A stretch of 64,000 nt of DNA from Iris pallida (taxonomy: Eukaryota > Streptophyta > Magnoliopsida > Asparagales > Iridaceae). Both the position numbers and the translations under genes were made by a program. The DNA is taken from the NCBI GenBank assembly GCA_029216955.1, contig JANAVB010016199.1:13482489-13546488 (forward strand), read 5' to 3'. Shown here piece after piece: positions 46,167 through 58,815 of the stretch; within the stretch, counting starts at the first letter, position 1, and each line of letters opens with the position of its first letter. Under the pieces are notes generated by a model. The model did no database searches, was not told where the DNA came from, and saw only the letters and a list, made by a program, of their open reading frames with translations.

Positions 46167-49100
46167 TGTAATATCTCGAAATTCGTGATACGTATTTTAT
46201 TGCGTATTCGTATTTCTGACCCGTATTTTTATTTTTCTTGTCTAGTTAATTGTAGTATATTTCGTAATCTTGTGGTAGTTTAATTGTCATTTATCATTAT
46301 GGGTTAATCTGGTTAATGACTTCTGGATTTTGATTGGACTTTGGCCTGCATTGTATTTTGCTCAACTTGCAGTATTCTCGGCTTTCGTATTTTGGCTCGA
46401 ATTTATGTGGAAGAGCTTGGCTTGGTTTAACTTGGTTTGATTTGGAGACTTGGTTCGGTTTTATTTGGTTTGAGATTACATTGGAACCCTTTAACCTATA
46501 CTCTCCCTCACCTCCATCACACCCCACCATCATTTAATCCCTTCTCTCTCTCTCTCCCCTCTCATTTTCCCACTTCACAGTCGGCCACCCCCTCTCCCTT
46601 CCTTCTTCTTCTTCCCCAAGAGAGAATCACCCCCCATTAGGCAAGTGCACCTTGCTCACACTTGAGGGCCGGATTTTATGTGCCCATTAGCTAGTTTAGC
46701 ACCCTATGAGCAACATTAGATCTTGGGTTTTCTTGATTTGGAGCTTGGAATCTTGTAGATCTAGGTTTGGAGTGTTTTCGGATTTTTGGAGATTTGATCT
46801 CCCAAACTTGTTCTTTTGTTGGATTTAATGTTTCCATGTTGTAGAGCTTTCAATTTTACACAAGTTAGAGCTTTGAAAATCCGGATTTGGGTTTGTATTG
46901 ATGGATTTATGATGTTCCAAAGTTTTGAGTTCCATGGGTTCTCTTCTCGGATTTTTGGAGAAGATGACTTGCTGTTATGGCCGATGGCGCCTACTTCCTC
47001 GAACACGCCTCTTTAGGCGCTGTTCGTTCAACTGCGCCTTCTTAGGCGCGGTTCGCAGTCTGCGCCTCCTTTTCGAGCGCGCCTCTTTAGGCGCGGTTCG
47101 CTCGAACGCGCCTCCTTAGGCGCGGTTCGTCTCGATCGCGCCTCCTTGGGTGCTGTTCGCCGCCGCCCCTCGATGGCGCCTCCTTGGCGTCATTTCAGGC
47201 GCGGTTGGCAGATAGCGCCCATTTCCTCCTGTTAGGCAGATAGCGCCCATTTCCTCCTGTTAGGCAGATAGCGCCCACTTTCCCTTGGCTTGCCCGACTG
47301 CGCCTATATTTATCATTTTAGGCGCAGTTCACTGTTCCCTTGGGCCTAGGCGCCATCTGACTTGACATGACCAGGCGCACTTTGACTCCACTTGACTTAG
47401 GCGCTCTTTGACCTACGGATTTTAGGCGCGGTTTGGCTCACTGGTCCTAGGCGCCATTTGATCCAATGGATCTAGGCGCGGTTTGCCCCATTGGCTCTAG
47501 GCGCGGATTGACCTGTCCAGACTAGGCGCATTTTAGTGTGCTGCCTCCCTGGCACACTCTAGTGTGCTGCCTCTAGGCGCACTCCAGTATGCCTGGCCTG
47601 CCCTAGTGCCCCTGTACCCCTGCACCCCTAGGGCCTGTATTGCTTTCTCTGGGATTGGTTTTCTTTTCATAATTTGGAGCTTCCTGAGATTTTGGTGCTC
47701 ACAACACGACTTGACTAGACTCGACACGTCTTGACACGATTTCCTGTATTTGTGTACTGCTTTCTTGAATCTTGACACTAATTTGGGAACACCTTACCCC
47801 TGGTTTATATCCTTACGCCTTTTGACCCGAGCTCGACCCGAACACGATGTGGGCACAATTTGATTTAATGCTAGTATGGCGTTGTCCCTGGTTTTGTTAT
47901 CTCTTGTTACATCAGAAAAGTGTTTTCTTATGGTCTTATTTATAAAGTCATGTTTTCAGCCTTATTGTACTTTTTATGCCTTTTACATCGGTGGCCGTTT
48001 GGGTGCACTCAGGATTATGTTTCTTTTACTTGTAGAATAGTTGCATTGTGATATGCCTTATGGCCCTGACACGATAAATAAATCCTGGCTAATAACTTGT
48101 AACTTGTAACCTTAACAACTAGATAACTTGATAGTGGCCCGTGGTGGCGCACTCCCGACTTGGCATGACTTGATAACTCAACTTGACTTGACTTGGTATG
48201 ACTTGGCTTCACTTGATAGTGGCCCGTGGCGGCGCACTCTTGACTCGACTTGACTTGTCTTGACACCGTGGGTGTACTACCTGTTGCTCTGTGCAAATCA
48301 CTTGTCTTGTCTTGTATCATGTCTAGGACATGAATTCTTGATTTCCCACGGTCAGGAATTCATATTGGAAATGAACTAAGATTAACAACTAGCTTAATTC
48401 ACTAGTTATGACGAGATGTTCCTCAGCTACAGGCGATCCCGTTACCCCGGCCACAATCGTTTGGACTTGTAGCCTGCCGACGAGTAGGGCGCATTTCCAG
48501 CTCACTGCCAAGTGGTGCATCCTCAAGCTACTTGTAATGATAACAAGAATGCGGTCTCTCTCTCTCTAATTGTCACTATACTAATAATCGCCTGGGTAAC
48601 CTGGATAGCTGCAGGGCTTGTGGCGGAGATACATCTCACTTGCATCTTGTTAGTAACTAGGCTTGTGATAACCCTAGTTAGTTAATGTAGCAAGCAGTAG
48701 ACTATGATTGGCCGTGTATTATTGGATGGTGTCCAGCCTTGTCTGATCTGGTCTAGGACCAGCCCTGATGGGTCCAGCTCTTGATTATTCCAGTCTCTGG
48801 AACTTGAATGCTTGACTTGCACTGGATGTGATTGCAAGATTTCTTCTCTGTCACTGTAGTGTAACTCTCTTGTATGACTGTCCTCTAGGCAATAACTGGT
48901 CAGTGACTATGTACTGTTTAGGTGAAGGGTTACAGTGGTAACCTGGCTACCTGGTACGGTACATTTGTCCTTACCGTGTTTATTGTGTAGATGGCACTTA
49001 TCTATGTTATAGCTTCCTGTATATGATTGTTATCTTCAAGCAATAGACTGGTTAGTGACTGTGTACTGTTCAGGTTTCCTGGTACGGTACATTTGTCCTT

Positions 49101-49896
49101 CCTTGTTTATTGCCCGGATAGCATTTATTTCTTATTTTTCATGCATCTTATCTGCCATGTTCTCCGGTATTATTATTATTTTCTAATCAAGTTACTTGTT
49201 TCCTTTTCTGTGATCGGGATACGTGCATTGGTACCGCACAAATCTCAATATGCTTTTACTTATTTCTTTTGCTGCTTTTGTTTACTAATGATTTGCTGGT
49301 TTTAGTCCTTAAGTGGAGCCTCCTTTGTGGCACTTGCTCTTTCTGGGGTCTGACCCAGCTGGTTTTGTATGGCCAGATATCGGAGCAGCAGCAACGGATC
49401 TACCTGTCTTCCAGCCAGATGGTGACCGCCAGGCGTGACCAAGGCTTCTAGTGGGTTTCTTTTGTTCGCCCACTTTATTGTAAACTAATATTCTTTTGAG
49501 GCGTTTAGCCGACGAGCACGTGTTAGCTCGATTGCAACTTGTATTTATTATCTGCCTACGGGCTGTAACGTGATTGACATGCCCCGGGGGTTGATCATGT
49601 ATGACTTAACTCTGAGCTAGTCTTTACATTTTGTTACGACTAGTTTTCATGATCATCTTATATATAATGTTTGGGACGCCTTACAATTGTATATTTGGTG
49701 ATCTGTTATCTTGTAACTTATTTTACTTGTTGAGATTGAGACAATAGGCCATTTGGACCGTAAGAGACTGTTGGTTTGTAGAATACCCTCACATGCTAGA
49801 CAGCCGTGATCGTATAGCGGGATGGTTGCCGTCCCAATGTACGTAGCTGGCTGTTCACGTTCTCGTTCGTCCGTATTTCGGGAGTGGGGCGTGACA
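46167..49896 (+). repeat. 5' LTR (3,730 bp) of the gag-only element
   Basis: It is aligned to the 3' LTR at a constant offset of 5,662 bases with no indel that I can see. About 23 single-base differences were counted by eye (about 0.6%). It contains a CT-rich leader (46530-46570), an AGGCGC-rich block (46985-47590) and CTTGACTTGACTTGG-type runs (about 47700 and 48180). Confidence 0.96.
46985..47590. repeat. AGGCGC-motif block inside the 5' LTR (also at 52647-53252)
   Basis: The words TAGGCGC, GCGCC and CTAGGCGCNNTTTG recur some twenty to thirty times in about 600 bp, in both orientations. A 28-bp unit (GCAGATAGCGCCCATTTCCT and its flank) is present three times near 47208-47275. The copy in the 3' LTR is the same. 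Confidence 0.85.
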
Positions 49897-50183
49897 GTTT
49901 TAGTGGTGGCCCATGCAGGTCTTGTCAAACAAGAAATGTGAGGGTTACCGGTAGATGTCTCAATCTGTGCTCGCCCTTGATCTCCCGTTGTATCTTTGCA
50001 TCTTCTTGAATTCTCGACTGATAACATGCTTGCATCCTTGAATCATCCTGGTCCTTTCCTTTATTTTCCTGATGTCATTGCTTCAGTGGGGATGTTCCTG
50101 CTGACCAGCCAGAGAGAGTTCAGCCAGTAGTCCAGCAGCAGTCAGAGAACGAAGCTCAGTCGTCAGCAGCAGCTTCCCAAGCC

Positions 50184-51398
50184 ATGCCTCCTGTAGAGCC
50201 AGAATTCCCAGTCCAGCCAGATCAGCTAGCAGGGTCAGAAGATGGAGTCTTGGTAGGACTCGTCCGTGAGTTGCTTGCGTCTCAGAACCGCCGAGATGAT
50301 GCCTTGCAGCAGGCAGTACAAGATACTCTGAGTGGAAGTGGTCGGAATAGTGCAGTCAACAGATTCAAGCGCCTGAACCCTCCCTTCTTCAACGGTACTG
50401 AAGATGCGGTGGCTGCCGATGCTTGGCTACAGGATATAGAGATTATTCTTGAAGCAGCGAAGACTCCAGAAGACGAGAAGGTAGCAGTGGTGCGCCTACA
50501 GTTATTGGATCTAGCCCGCAATTGGTGGGCTGCGCAAGCAGTAGGATTGGCAACACCTGTTCCTTGGGCAGTGTTCAGCGAGAAGTTCCAGATCAAGTAT
50601 TATGATGCCGTGGCCCGGTACGACTTGCAGACAAGGTTCGCGAATCTGAAACAAGGAGGCAGAACGGTCGACGGATACGCGGCCGAGTTTTCGAGACTTA
50701 GTCGGTTTGCTCCTACTTTGGTGGCGACCGAGCTTGACAGAGCGCAGAAGTTTCAGCAAGGACTTCACCTGGAGATTATCTTGGCAGTAGAGCAGTTCGA
50801 GCATCAGACTTATGAAGCCGTGTTGCGAGCAGCGAGAAGGCATGAGTACACTTCCCAGAGGATAGCAGACAGAACCGGAGAATGAAGGTGGTCCCACAGT
50901 CAGAGGAACCAATCTTCAGCTCCAGCCCCAGCAGCCAGGGCCTTGACCATTGAAACTCCGAGGCGAGCAGCTTCAGTTACGTCGGATCAGTACTCAACCC
51001 CGACGTACCCTCAGCAGAAACAGAAGCAAGACCAGTCTTCCTCAGTGGGCTGTTCTTATTGTGGTAAGCCTGGGCATGTAGTAGCAGAGTGTCGTAAGGC
51101 TTTGGGATTGTGCTTGTTATGCGGAGCGCCAGACCATAGAGTGGGGTCCTGCCCATTCAGAGTCGATTCAGCTTCAACAGTAACTAGTCCCTCGGTTATG
51201 GGACCAGCACCAGTTCACCAACAACAGCAGTTCCCGTTTCCAGGACCATTGCCGACTCAGGTTCAAGCTTTTCAGCAACAGAGGTCTCAGCAGTTTGCCC
51301 TAGCCCAGGCCCAGATCCGGAACCGTCAGAGAGGTCGTCAGAGAGGTAGTCGTGCTCTATCTATCTTGCTTTCCCCCGTCGTTACCAAGGGCACATGA
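50184..51398 (+). pseudogene. Gypsy gag with two zinc knuckles, one internal stop
   Basis: From the ATG the frame gives a capsid-like retrotrans_gag domain (NRFKRLNPPFFNGTEDAV, DLARNWWAAQ, WAVFSEKFQIKYY, FQQGLHLEI), then TGA at 50883-50885. It continues in the same frame to two CCHC knuckles (CSYCGKPGHVVAEC and CLLCGAPDHRVGSC) and ends with a basic tail at 51398. The total is 405 codons with the stop. The frame is also open upstream of the ATG to about 50091 behind an acceptor-like TTGCTTCAG, so the start is uncertain. Gag would form the particle that packages the element's RNA. With the stop, only the capsid part (233 residues) is made unless it is read through. Confidence 0.9.
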
Positions 51399-51828
51399 CT
51401 TATTTCATGTAACCTAATTACGACGGCATGTCCCGGACCCGAGTTGTACCCTGATCATTCGAAAAGGTTATTTGGTTATTGGTACCAACCTTTAATCTTT
51501 TCGGATGTGGAGAGGCCCGTGTTCGTATTTGATCAGGGAGTAAGACCTCAATGCGCCAGACTATCAGTTAGTCCGTGTTGCTAGAGTTCATCACTCCTTG
51601 GGGAGTCAAACGTGGGAGTGTAAGGATGGCATCCGAACACGTATCCCAATCGGTTTTGGCTCGTAAGGTGTGAAATTTTCTCATGCCTTGCACTTCGAAT
51701 CCTTGCTTGCATGAATGATTGCTTGGTTGATTGCTAGCTCTAGATAGCTTGTGCTAGTGTAGCTTGTTCCGACATCTCTAACCTCTTGAATAAATTCCGA
51801 GGACGGAATTCTTTTAAGGTGGGTAGGA
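51399..51828 (+). other. 3' internal region and polypurine tract of the gag-only element
   Basis: The 430 bases between the gag stop and the second LTR have no coding frame. They end GGAATTCTTTTAAGGTGGGT then AGGA, wording shared by many chromovirus elements just before the 3' LTR. The pol genes must have been lost between about 51400 and here. Confidence 0.75.
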
Positions 51829-54800
51829 TGTAATATCTCGAAATTCGTGATACGTATTTTATTGCGTATTCGTATTTCTGACCCGTATTTTTATTTTTCT
51901 TGTCTAGTTAATTGTAGTATATTTCGTAATCTTGTGGTAGTTTAATTGTCATTTATCATTATGGGTTAATCTGGTTAATGACTTCTGGATTTTGATTGGA
52001 CTTTGGCCTGCATTGTATTTTGCTCAACTTGCAGTATTCTCGGCTTTCGTATTTTGGCTCGAATTTATGTGGAAGAGCTTGGCTTGGTTTAACTTGGTTT
52101 GATTTGGAGACTTGGTTCGGTTTTATTTGGTTTGAGATTACATTGGAACCCTTTAACCTATACTCTCCCTCACCTCCATCACACCCCACCATCATTTAAT
52201 CCCTTCTCTCTCTCTCTCCCCTCTCATTTTCCCACTTCACAGCCGGCCACCCCCTCTCCCTTCCTTCTTCTTCTTCCCCAAGAGAGAATCACCCCCCATT
52301 AGGCAAGTGCACCTTGATCACACTTGAGGGCCGGATTTTATGTGCCCATTAGCTAGTTTAGTACCCTATGAGCAACATTAGATCTTGGGTTTTCTTGATT
52401 TGGAGCTTGGAATCTTGTAGATCTAGGTTTGGAGTGTTTTCGGATTTTTGGAGATTTGATCTCCCAAACTTGTTCTTTTGTTGGATTTAATGTTTCCATG
52501 TTGTAGAGCTTTCAATTTTACACAAGTTAGAGCTTTGAAAATCTGGATTTGGGTTTGTATTGATGGATTTATGATGTTCCAAAGTTTTGAGTTCCATGGG
52601 TTCTCTTCTCGGATTTTTGGAGAAGATGACTTGCTGTTCTGGCCGATGGCGCCTACTTCCTCGAACACGCCTCTTTAGGCGCTGTTCGTTCAACTGCGCC
52701 TTCTTAGGCGCGGTTCGCAGTCTGCGCCTCCTTTTCGAGCGCGCCTCTTTAGGCGCGGTTCGCTCGAACGCGCCTCCTTAGGCGCGGTTCGTCTCGATCG
52801 CGCCTCCTTGGGTGCTGTTCGCCGCCGCCCCTCGATGGCGCCTCCTTGGCGTCATTTCAGGCGCGGTTGGCAGATAGCGCCCATTTCCTCCTGTTAGGCA
52901 GATAGCGCCCATTTCCTCCTGTTAGGCAGATAGCGCCCACTTTCCCTTGGCTTGCCCGACTGCGCCTATATTTATCATTTTAGGTGCAGTTCACTGTTCC
53001 CTTGGGCCTAGGCGCCATCTGACTTGACATGACCAGGCGCACTTTGACTCCACTTGACTTAGGCGCTCTTTGACCTACGGGTTTTAGGCGCGGTTTGGCT
53101 CACTGGTCCTAGGCGCCATTTGATCCAATGGATCTAGGCGCGGTTTGCCCCATTGGCTCTAGGCGCGGATTGACCTGTCCAGACTAGGCGCATTTTAGTG
53201 TGCTGCCTCCCTGGCACACTCTAGTGTGCTGCCTCTAGGCGCACTCCAGTATGCCTGGCCTGCCCTAGTGCCCCTGTACCCCTGCACCCCTAGGGCCTGT
53301 ATTGCTTTCTCTGGGATTGGTTTTCTTTTCATAATTTGGAGCTTCCTGAGATTTTGGTGCTCACAACACGACTTGACTAGACTCGACATGTCTTGACACG
53401 ATTTCCTGTATTTGTGTACTGCTTTCTTAAATCTTGACACTAATTTGGGAACACCTTACCCCTGGTTTATATCCTTACGCCTTTTGACCCGAGCTCGACC
53501 CGAACACGATGTGGGCACGATTTGATTTAATGCTAGTATGGCGTTGTCCCTGGTTTTGTTATCTCTTGTTACATCAGAAAAGTGTTTTCTTATGGTCTTA
53601 TTTATAAAGTCATGTTTTCAGCCTTATTGTACTTTTCATGCCTTTTACATCGGTGGCCGTTTGGGTGCACTCAGGATTATGTTTCTTTTACTTGTAGAAT
53701 AGTTGCATTGTGATATGCCTTATGGCCCTGACACGATAAATAAATCCTGGCTAATAACTTGTAACTTGTAACCTTAACAACTAGATAACTTGATAGTGGC
53801 CCGTGGTGGCGCACTCCCGACTTGGCATGACTTGATAACTCAACTTGACTTGACTTGGTATGACTTGGCTTCACTTGATAGTGGCCCGTGGCGGCGCACT
53901 CTTGACTCGACTTGACTTGTCTTGACACCGTGGGTGTACTACCTGTTGCTCTGTGCAAATCACTTGTCTTGTCTTGCATCATGTCTAGGACATGAATTCT
54001 TGATTTCCCACGGTCAGGAATTCATATTGGAAATGAACTAAGATTAACAACTAGCTTAATTCACTAGTCATGACGAGATGTTCCTCAGCTACAGGCGATC
54101 CCGTTACCCCGGCCACAATCGTTTGGACTTGTAGCCTGCCGACGAGTAGGGCGCATTTCCAGCTCACTGCCAAGTGGTGCATCCTCAAGCTACTTGTAAT
54201 GATAACAAGAATGTGGTCTCTCTCTCTCTAATTGTTACTATACTAATAATCGCCTGGGTAACCTGGATAGCTGCAGGGCTTGTGGCGGAGATACATCTCA
54301 CTTGCATCTTGTTAGTAACTAGGCTTGTGATAACCCTAGTTAGTTAATGTAGCAAGCAGTAGACTATGATTGGCCGTGTATTATTGGATGGTGTCCAGCC
54401 TTGTCTGATTTGGTCTAGGACCAGCCCTGATGGGTCCAGCTCTTGATTATTCCAGTCTCTGGAACTTGAATGCTTGACTTGCACTGGATGTGATTGCAAG
54501 ATTTCTTCTCTGTCACTGTAGTGTAACTCTCTTGTATGACTGTCCTCTAGGCAATAACTGGTCAGTGACTATGTACTGTTTAGGTGAAGGGTTACAGTGG
54601 TAACCTGGCTACCTGGTACGGTACATTTGTCCTTACCGTGTTTATTGTGTAGATGGCACTTATCTATGTTATAGCTTCCTGTATATGATTGTTATCTTCA
54701 AGCAATAGACTGGTTAGTGACTGTGTACTGTTCAGGTTTCCTGGTACGGTACATTTGTCCTTCCTTGTTTATTGCCCGGATAGCATTCATTTCTTATTTT

Positions 54801-55558
54801 TCATGCATCTTATCTGCCATGTTCTCCGGTATTATTATTATTTTCTAATCAAGTTACTTGTTTCCTTTTCTGTGATCGGGATACGTGCATTGGTACCGCA
54901 CAAATCTCAATATGCTTTTACTTATTTCTTTTGCTGCTTTTGTTTACTAATGATTTGCTGGTTTTAGTCCTTAAGTGGAGCCTCCTTTGTGGCACTTGCT
55001 CTTTCTGGGGTCTGACCCAGCTGGTTTTGTATGGCCAGATACCGGAGCAGCAGCAAGGGATCTACCTGTCTTCCAGCCAGATGGTGACCGCCAGGCGTGA
55101 CCAAGGCTTCTAGTGGGTTTCTTTTGTTCGCCCACTTTATTGTAAACTAATATTCTTTTGAGGCGTTTAGCCGACGAGCACGTGTTAGCTCGATTGCAAC
55201 TTGTATTTATTATCTGCCTACGGGCTGTAACGTGATTGACATGCCCCGGGGGTTGATCATGTATGACTTAACTCTGAGCTAGTCTTTACATTTTGTTACG
55301 ACTAGTTTTCATGATCATCTTATATGTAATGTTTGGGACGCCTTACAATTGTATATTTGGTGATCTGTTATCTTGTAACTTATTTTACTTGTTGAGATTG
55401 AGACAATAGGCCATTTGGACCGTAAGAGACTGTTGGTTTGTAGAATACCCTCACATGCTAGACAGCCGTGATCGTATAGCGGGATGGTTGCCGTCCCAAT
55501 ATACGTAGCTGGCTGTTCACGTTCTCGTTCGTCCGTATTCCGGGAGCGGGGCGTGACA
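51829..55558 (+). repeat. 3' LTR (3,730 bp) of the gag-only element
   Basis: It is the partner of the LTR at 46167 and identical to it in length. It follows the polypurine tract directly and is followed by the target duplicate GTCGT. Confidence 0.96.
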
Positions 55559-55563
55559 GTCGT

Positions 55564-57058
<1,495 letters not shown>

Positions 57059-58052
57059 TGTAGAGGCATGAAAAATAAAATGCAGCAATCATGGAAGCGC
57101 AGGTGACAACAGTCGCTACATATAACTTCACAAAAGCGCAGTTGCTCAAAAGCGCAGATAATGACAAATCACAGGAGACATACAAAGACAGTACATAAGG
57201 AAAAAATCTTTATTAAAATCATGTCTACAAAAATCTATTACAAGTTCTTCATGATTACATATAAAGACTAAACATCTCATGTCTACAAGTGTGCAGTCTT
57301 CAGAAAGTGAGCAGTCCCCCAAATGCGCAGTAGTGTCAGAGCGAAGCACTTCCTCGTCAGAGCAAGCCACTTCCTAGCCATGCGTGAAGGAACTCCAATA
57401 TGGCTAATGAAGCAGCTATTGGCCCGAGCAAGAATGTAGCTCCTGCTCGCAACACTACTGCGGCTTTTGAGCAGGGTCGAGCACAACCTGTGGCTCTTCG
57501 GGTTGGCAATAAATCCAAACCCGGTAGCTTGGACCTTGAAGACCTCCAAGATGTTATTCAAGTTTGAACTCCTTATGCCAAACGCTCAAGTGCATCTCAA
57601 AATCCAATAGTTATTCTTCTATAATGACACAACTTCTTTGAACAAAGAGATCCACAACCAACAGTCAACTTGTGCAAGGCCAACGACCATTTGAAGCTAA
57701 GTCAGGATCGAGCATGACTGCAGGAATGCTAAGAGACAACAAACGTAGCTCCTCAGAAAAGCTTCCCTTTTTATAGGCTGAGTGTGGTCCAATGCCAAAC
57801 GCCACATCCCAATCGGTCAAAGCCCCCCAAATTAATGGAATGAACCTAGGACTCAGCACAATGAGTCTCATTCAATAGGTTAATTTGATTGAATCCTAGG
57901 CCACGAACTCCTTGAATTCCCCAAAAGACGATGGCAATTAAAGATACATTGACTTAGCAGACACAAAAGGACGTCATTAATCACAAAGAGCTCTCAGAAA
58001 GTCCTTAGACATTTCGTAAAAGCGCAATGGCTTCACAGAACCCCACCAACAG

Positions 58053-58430
58053 TATCCTCGTCGCCCAAAAGCGCAGTGACTCAGTTGTCTTCGAAAAAAT
58101 AGTCTCCTCGTCACCCAAAAGTGCAGTGACTCTGTCGTCTTCGAAACGCAGTCTCCTCGTTGCCCAAAAGTGTAGTGACTTTGTCGTCTTCGAAACATAG
58201 TCTCCTCGTCGCCCAAAAGCGCAGTGACTCCGTCGTCTTCGAAACACAGTCTCCTCGTCGCCCAAAAGTGCAGTGACTCCGTCGTCTTCGAAATACAGTC
58301 TCCTTGTCGCCTAAAAGCGCATTGACTCCGTCGTCTTCGAAACACAGTCTCCTCATCGCCCAAAAGTGCTGTGACTCCATCGTCTTCAAAAGACAGTCTC
58401 CTCATCTTCTAAAAGCGTAGTGATATTGAA
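58053..58430. repeat. Minisatellite, about eight copies of a 49-bp unit
   Basis: GTCTCCTCGTCGCCCAAAAG starts at 58102, 58151, 58200, 58249, 58298, 58347 and 58396, exactly 49 bases apart, with a slightly altered first copy at 58053. Each unit ends in GTGACTCCGTCGTCTTCGAAA. The open frames across it on the - strand are a product of the repeat. Confidence 0.92.
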
Positions 58431-58526
58431 GCTTCACCAGAAGCGCATCTCACATAGATGCACAATCCTATGAGGTAGCATAGTTCCACGTGGCCAGTCT
58501 GAGACCTATATCTTTTCAGATATTAC

Positions 58527-58760
58527 CCAACTGATTTATTTAAACCACCGCTCCAAAGATAAGAACATAGTTTAGTTCTGTTGATAGGAGCAATATCCAA
58601 TCAGTTTTGTTTAAACCACTGCTCCAAAGATAAGAACAGAATTTGGTTCTATTGATAAGGGCAATATCCAATCGATTTGTCTAAATCGTTGCCCCAAAGA
58701 TAGAGACAAAACCCGACTATTTGGATATGAGCCAAACCCAATCGGCTTTATCTGAACAAA
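58527..58760. repeat. Tandem repeats of about 70 bp, three to four copies
   Basis: CCAATC-GATTT-T-TAAACC begins at 58527, 58597 and 58668, with a decayed copy near 58738. Each carries GCTCCAAAGATAAGAACA. They are diverged by roughly 15% by eye. Confidence 0.8.
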
Positions 58761-58815
58761 AAGTCTCGAGCAATAGATGTACACCACGTACCGTCTATTC
58801 GATTATGCTAATAAC

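Larger units (their letters stand above)
46167..55558 (+). mobile_element. Gag-only LTR retrotransposon with 3.7-kb LTRs (9,392 bp)
   Basis: The two LTRs (46167-49896 and 51829-55558) are each exactly 3,730 bp, start TGTAATATCTCG and end GGGGCGTGACA. GTCGT flanks the element on both sides (46162-46166 and 55559-55563). The internal region is only 1,932 bp and codes for gag alone. The protease, reverse transcriptase and integrase are absent. AAGGTGGGTAGGAT before the second LTR is a polypurine tract of the chromovirus (Del/Tekay) style. I do not see the usual initiator-tRNA-Met primer site after the first LTR. The structure fits non-autonomous elements known as TR-GAG, moved by a relative. Confidence 0.95.

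Noticed and set aside
46297..49451. Small frames in the 3.7-kb LTRs, present identically in both copies
   Set aside because: LTR sequence is non-coding; identity in both LTRs follows from their origin and not from selection on protein.
58005..58405. Repetitive minus-strand proteins with LLGDEETVFRRR-type repeats
   Set aside because: They are the translation of the 49-bp minisatellite in three frames. The unit length is not a multiple of three, so the frame shifts from unit to unit.
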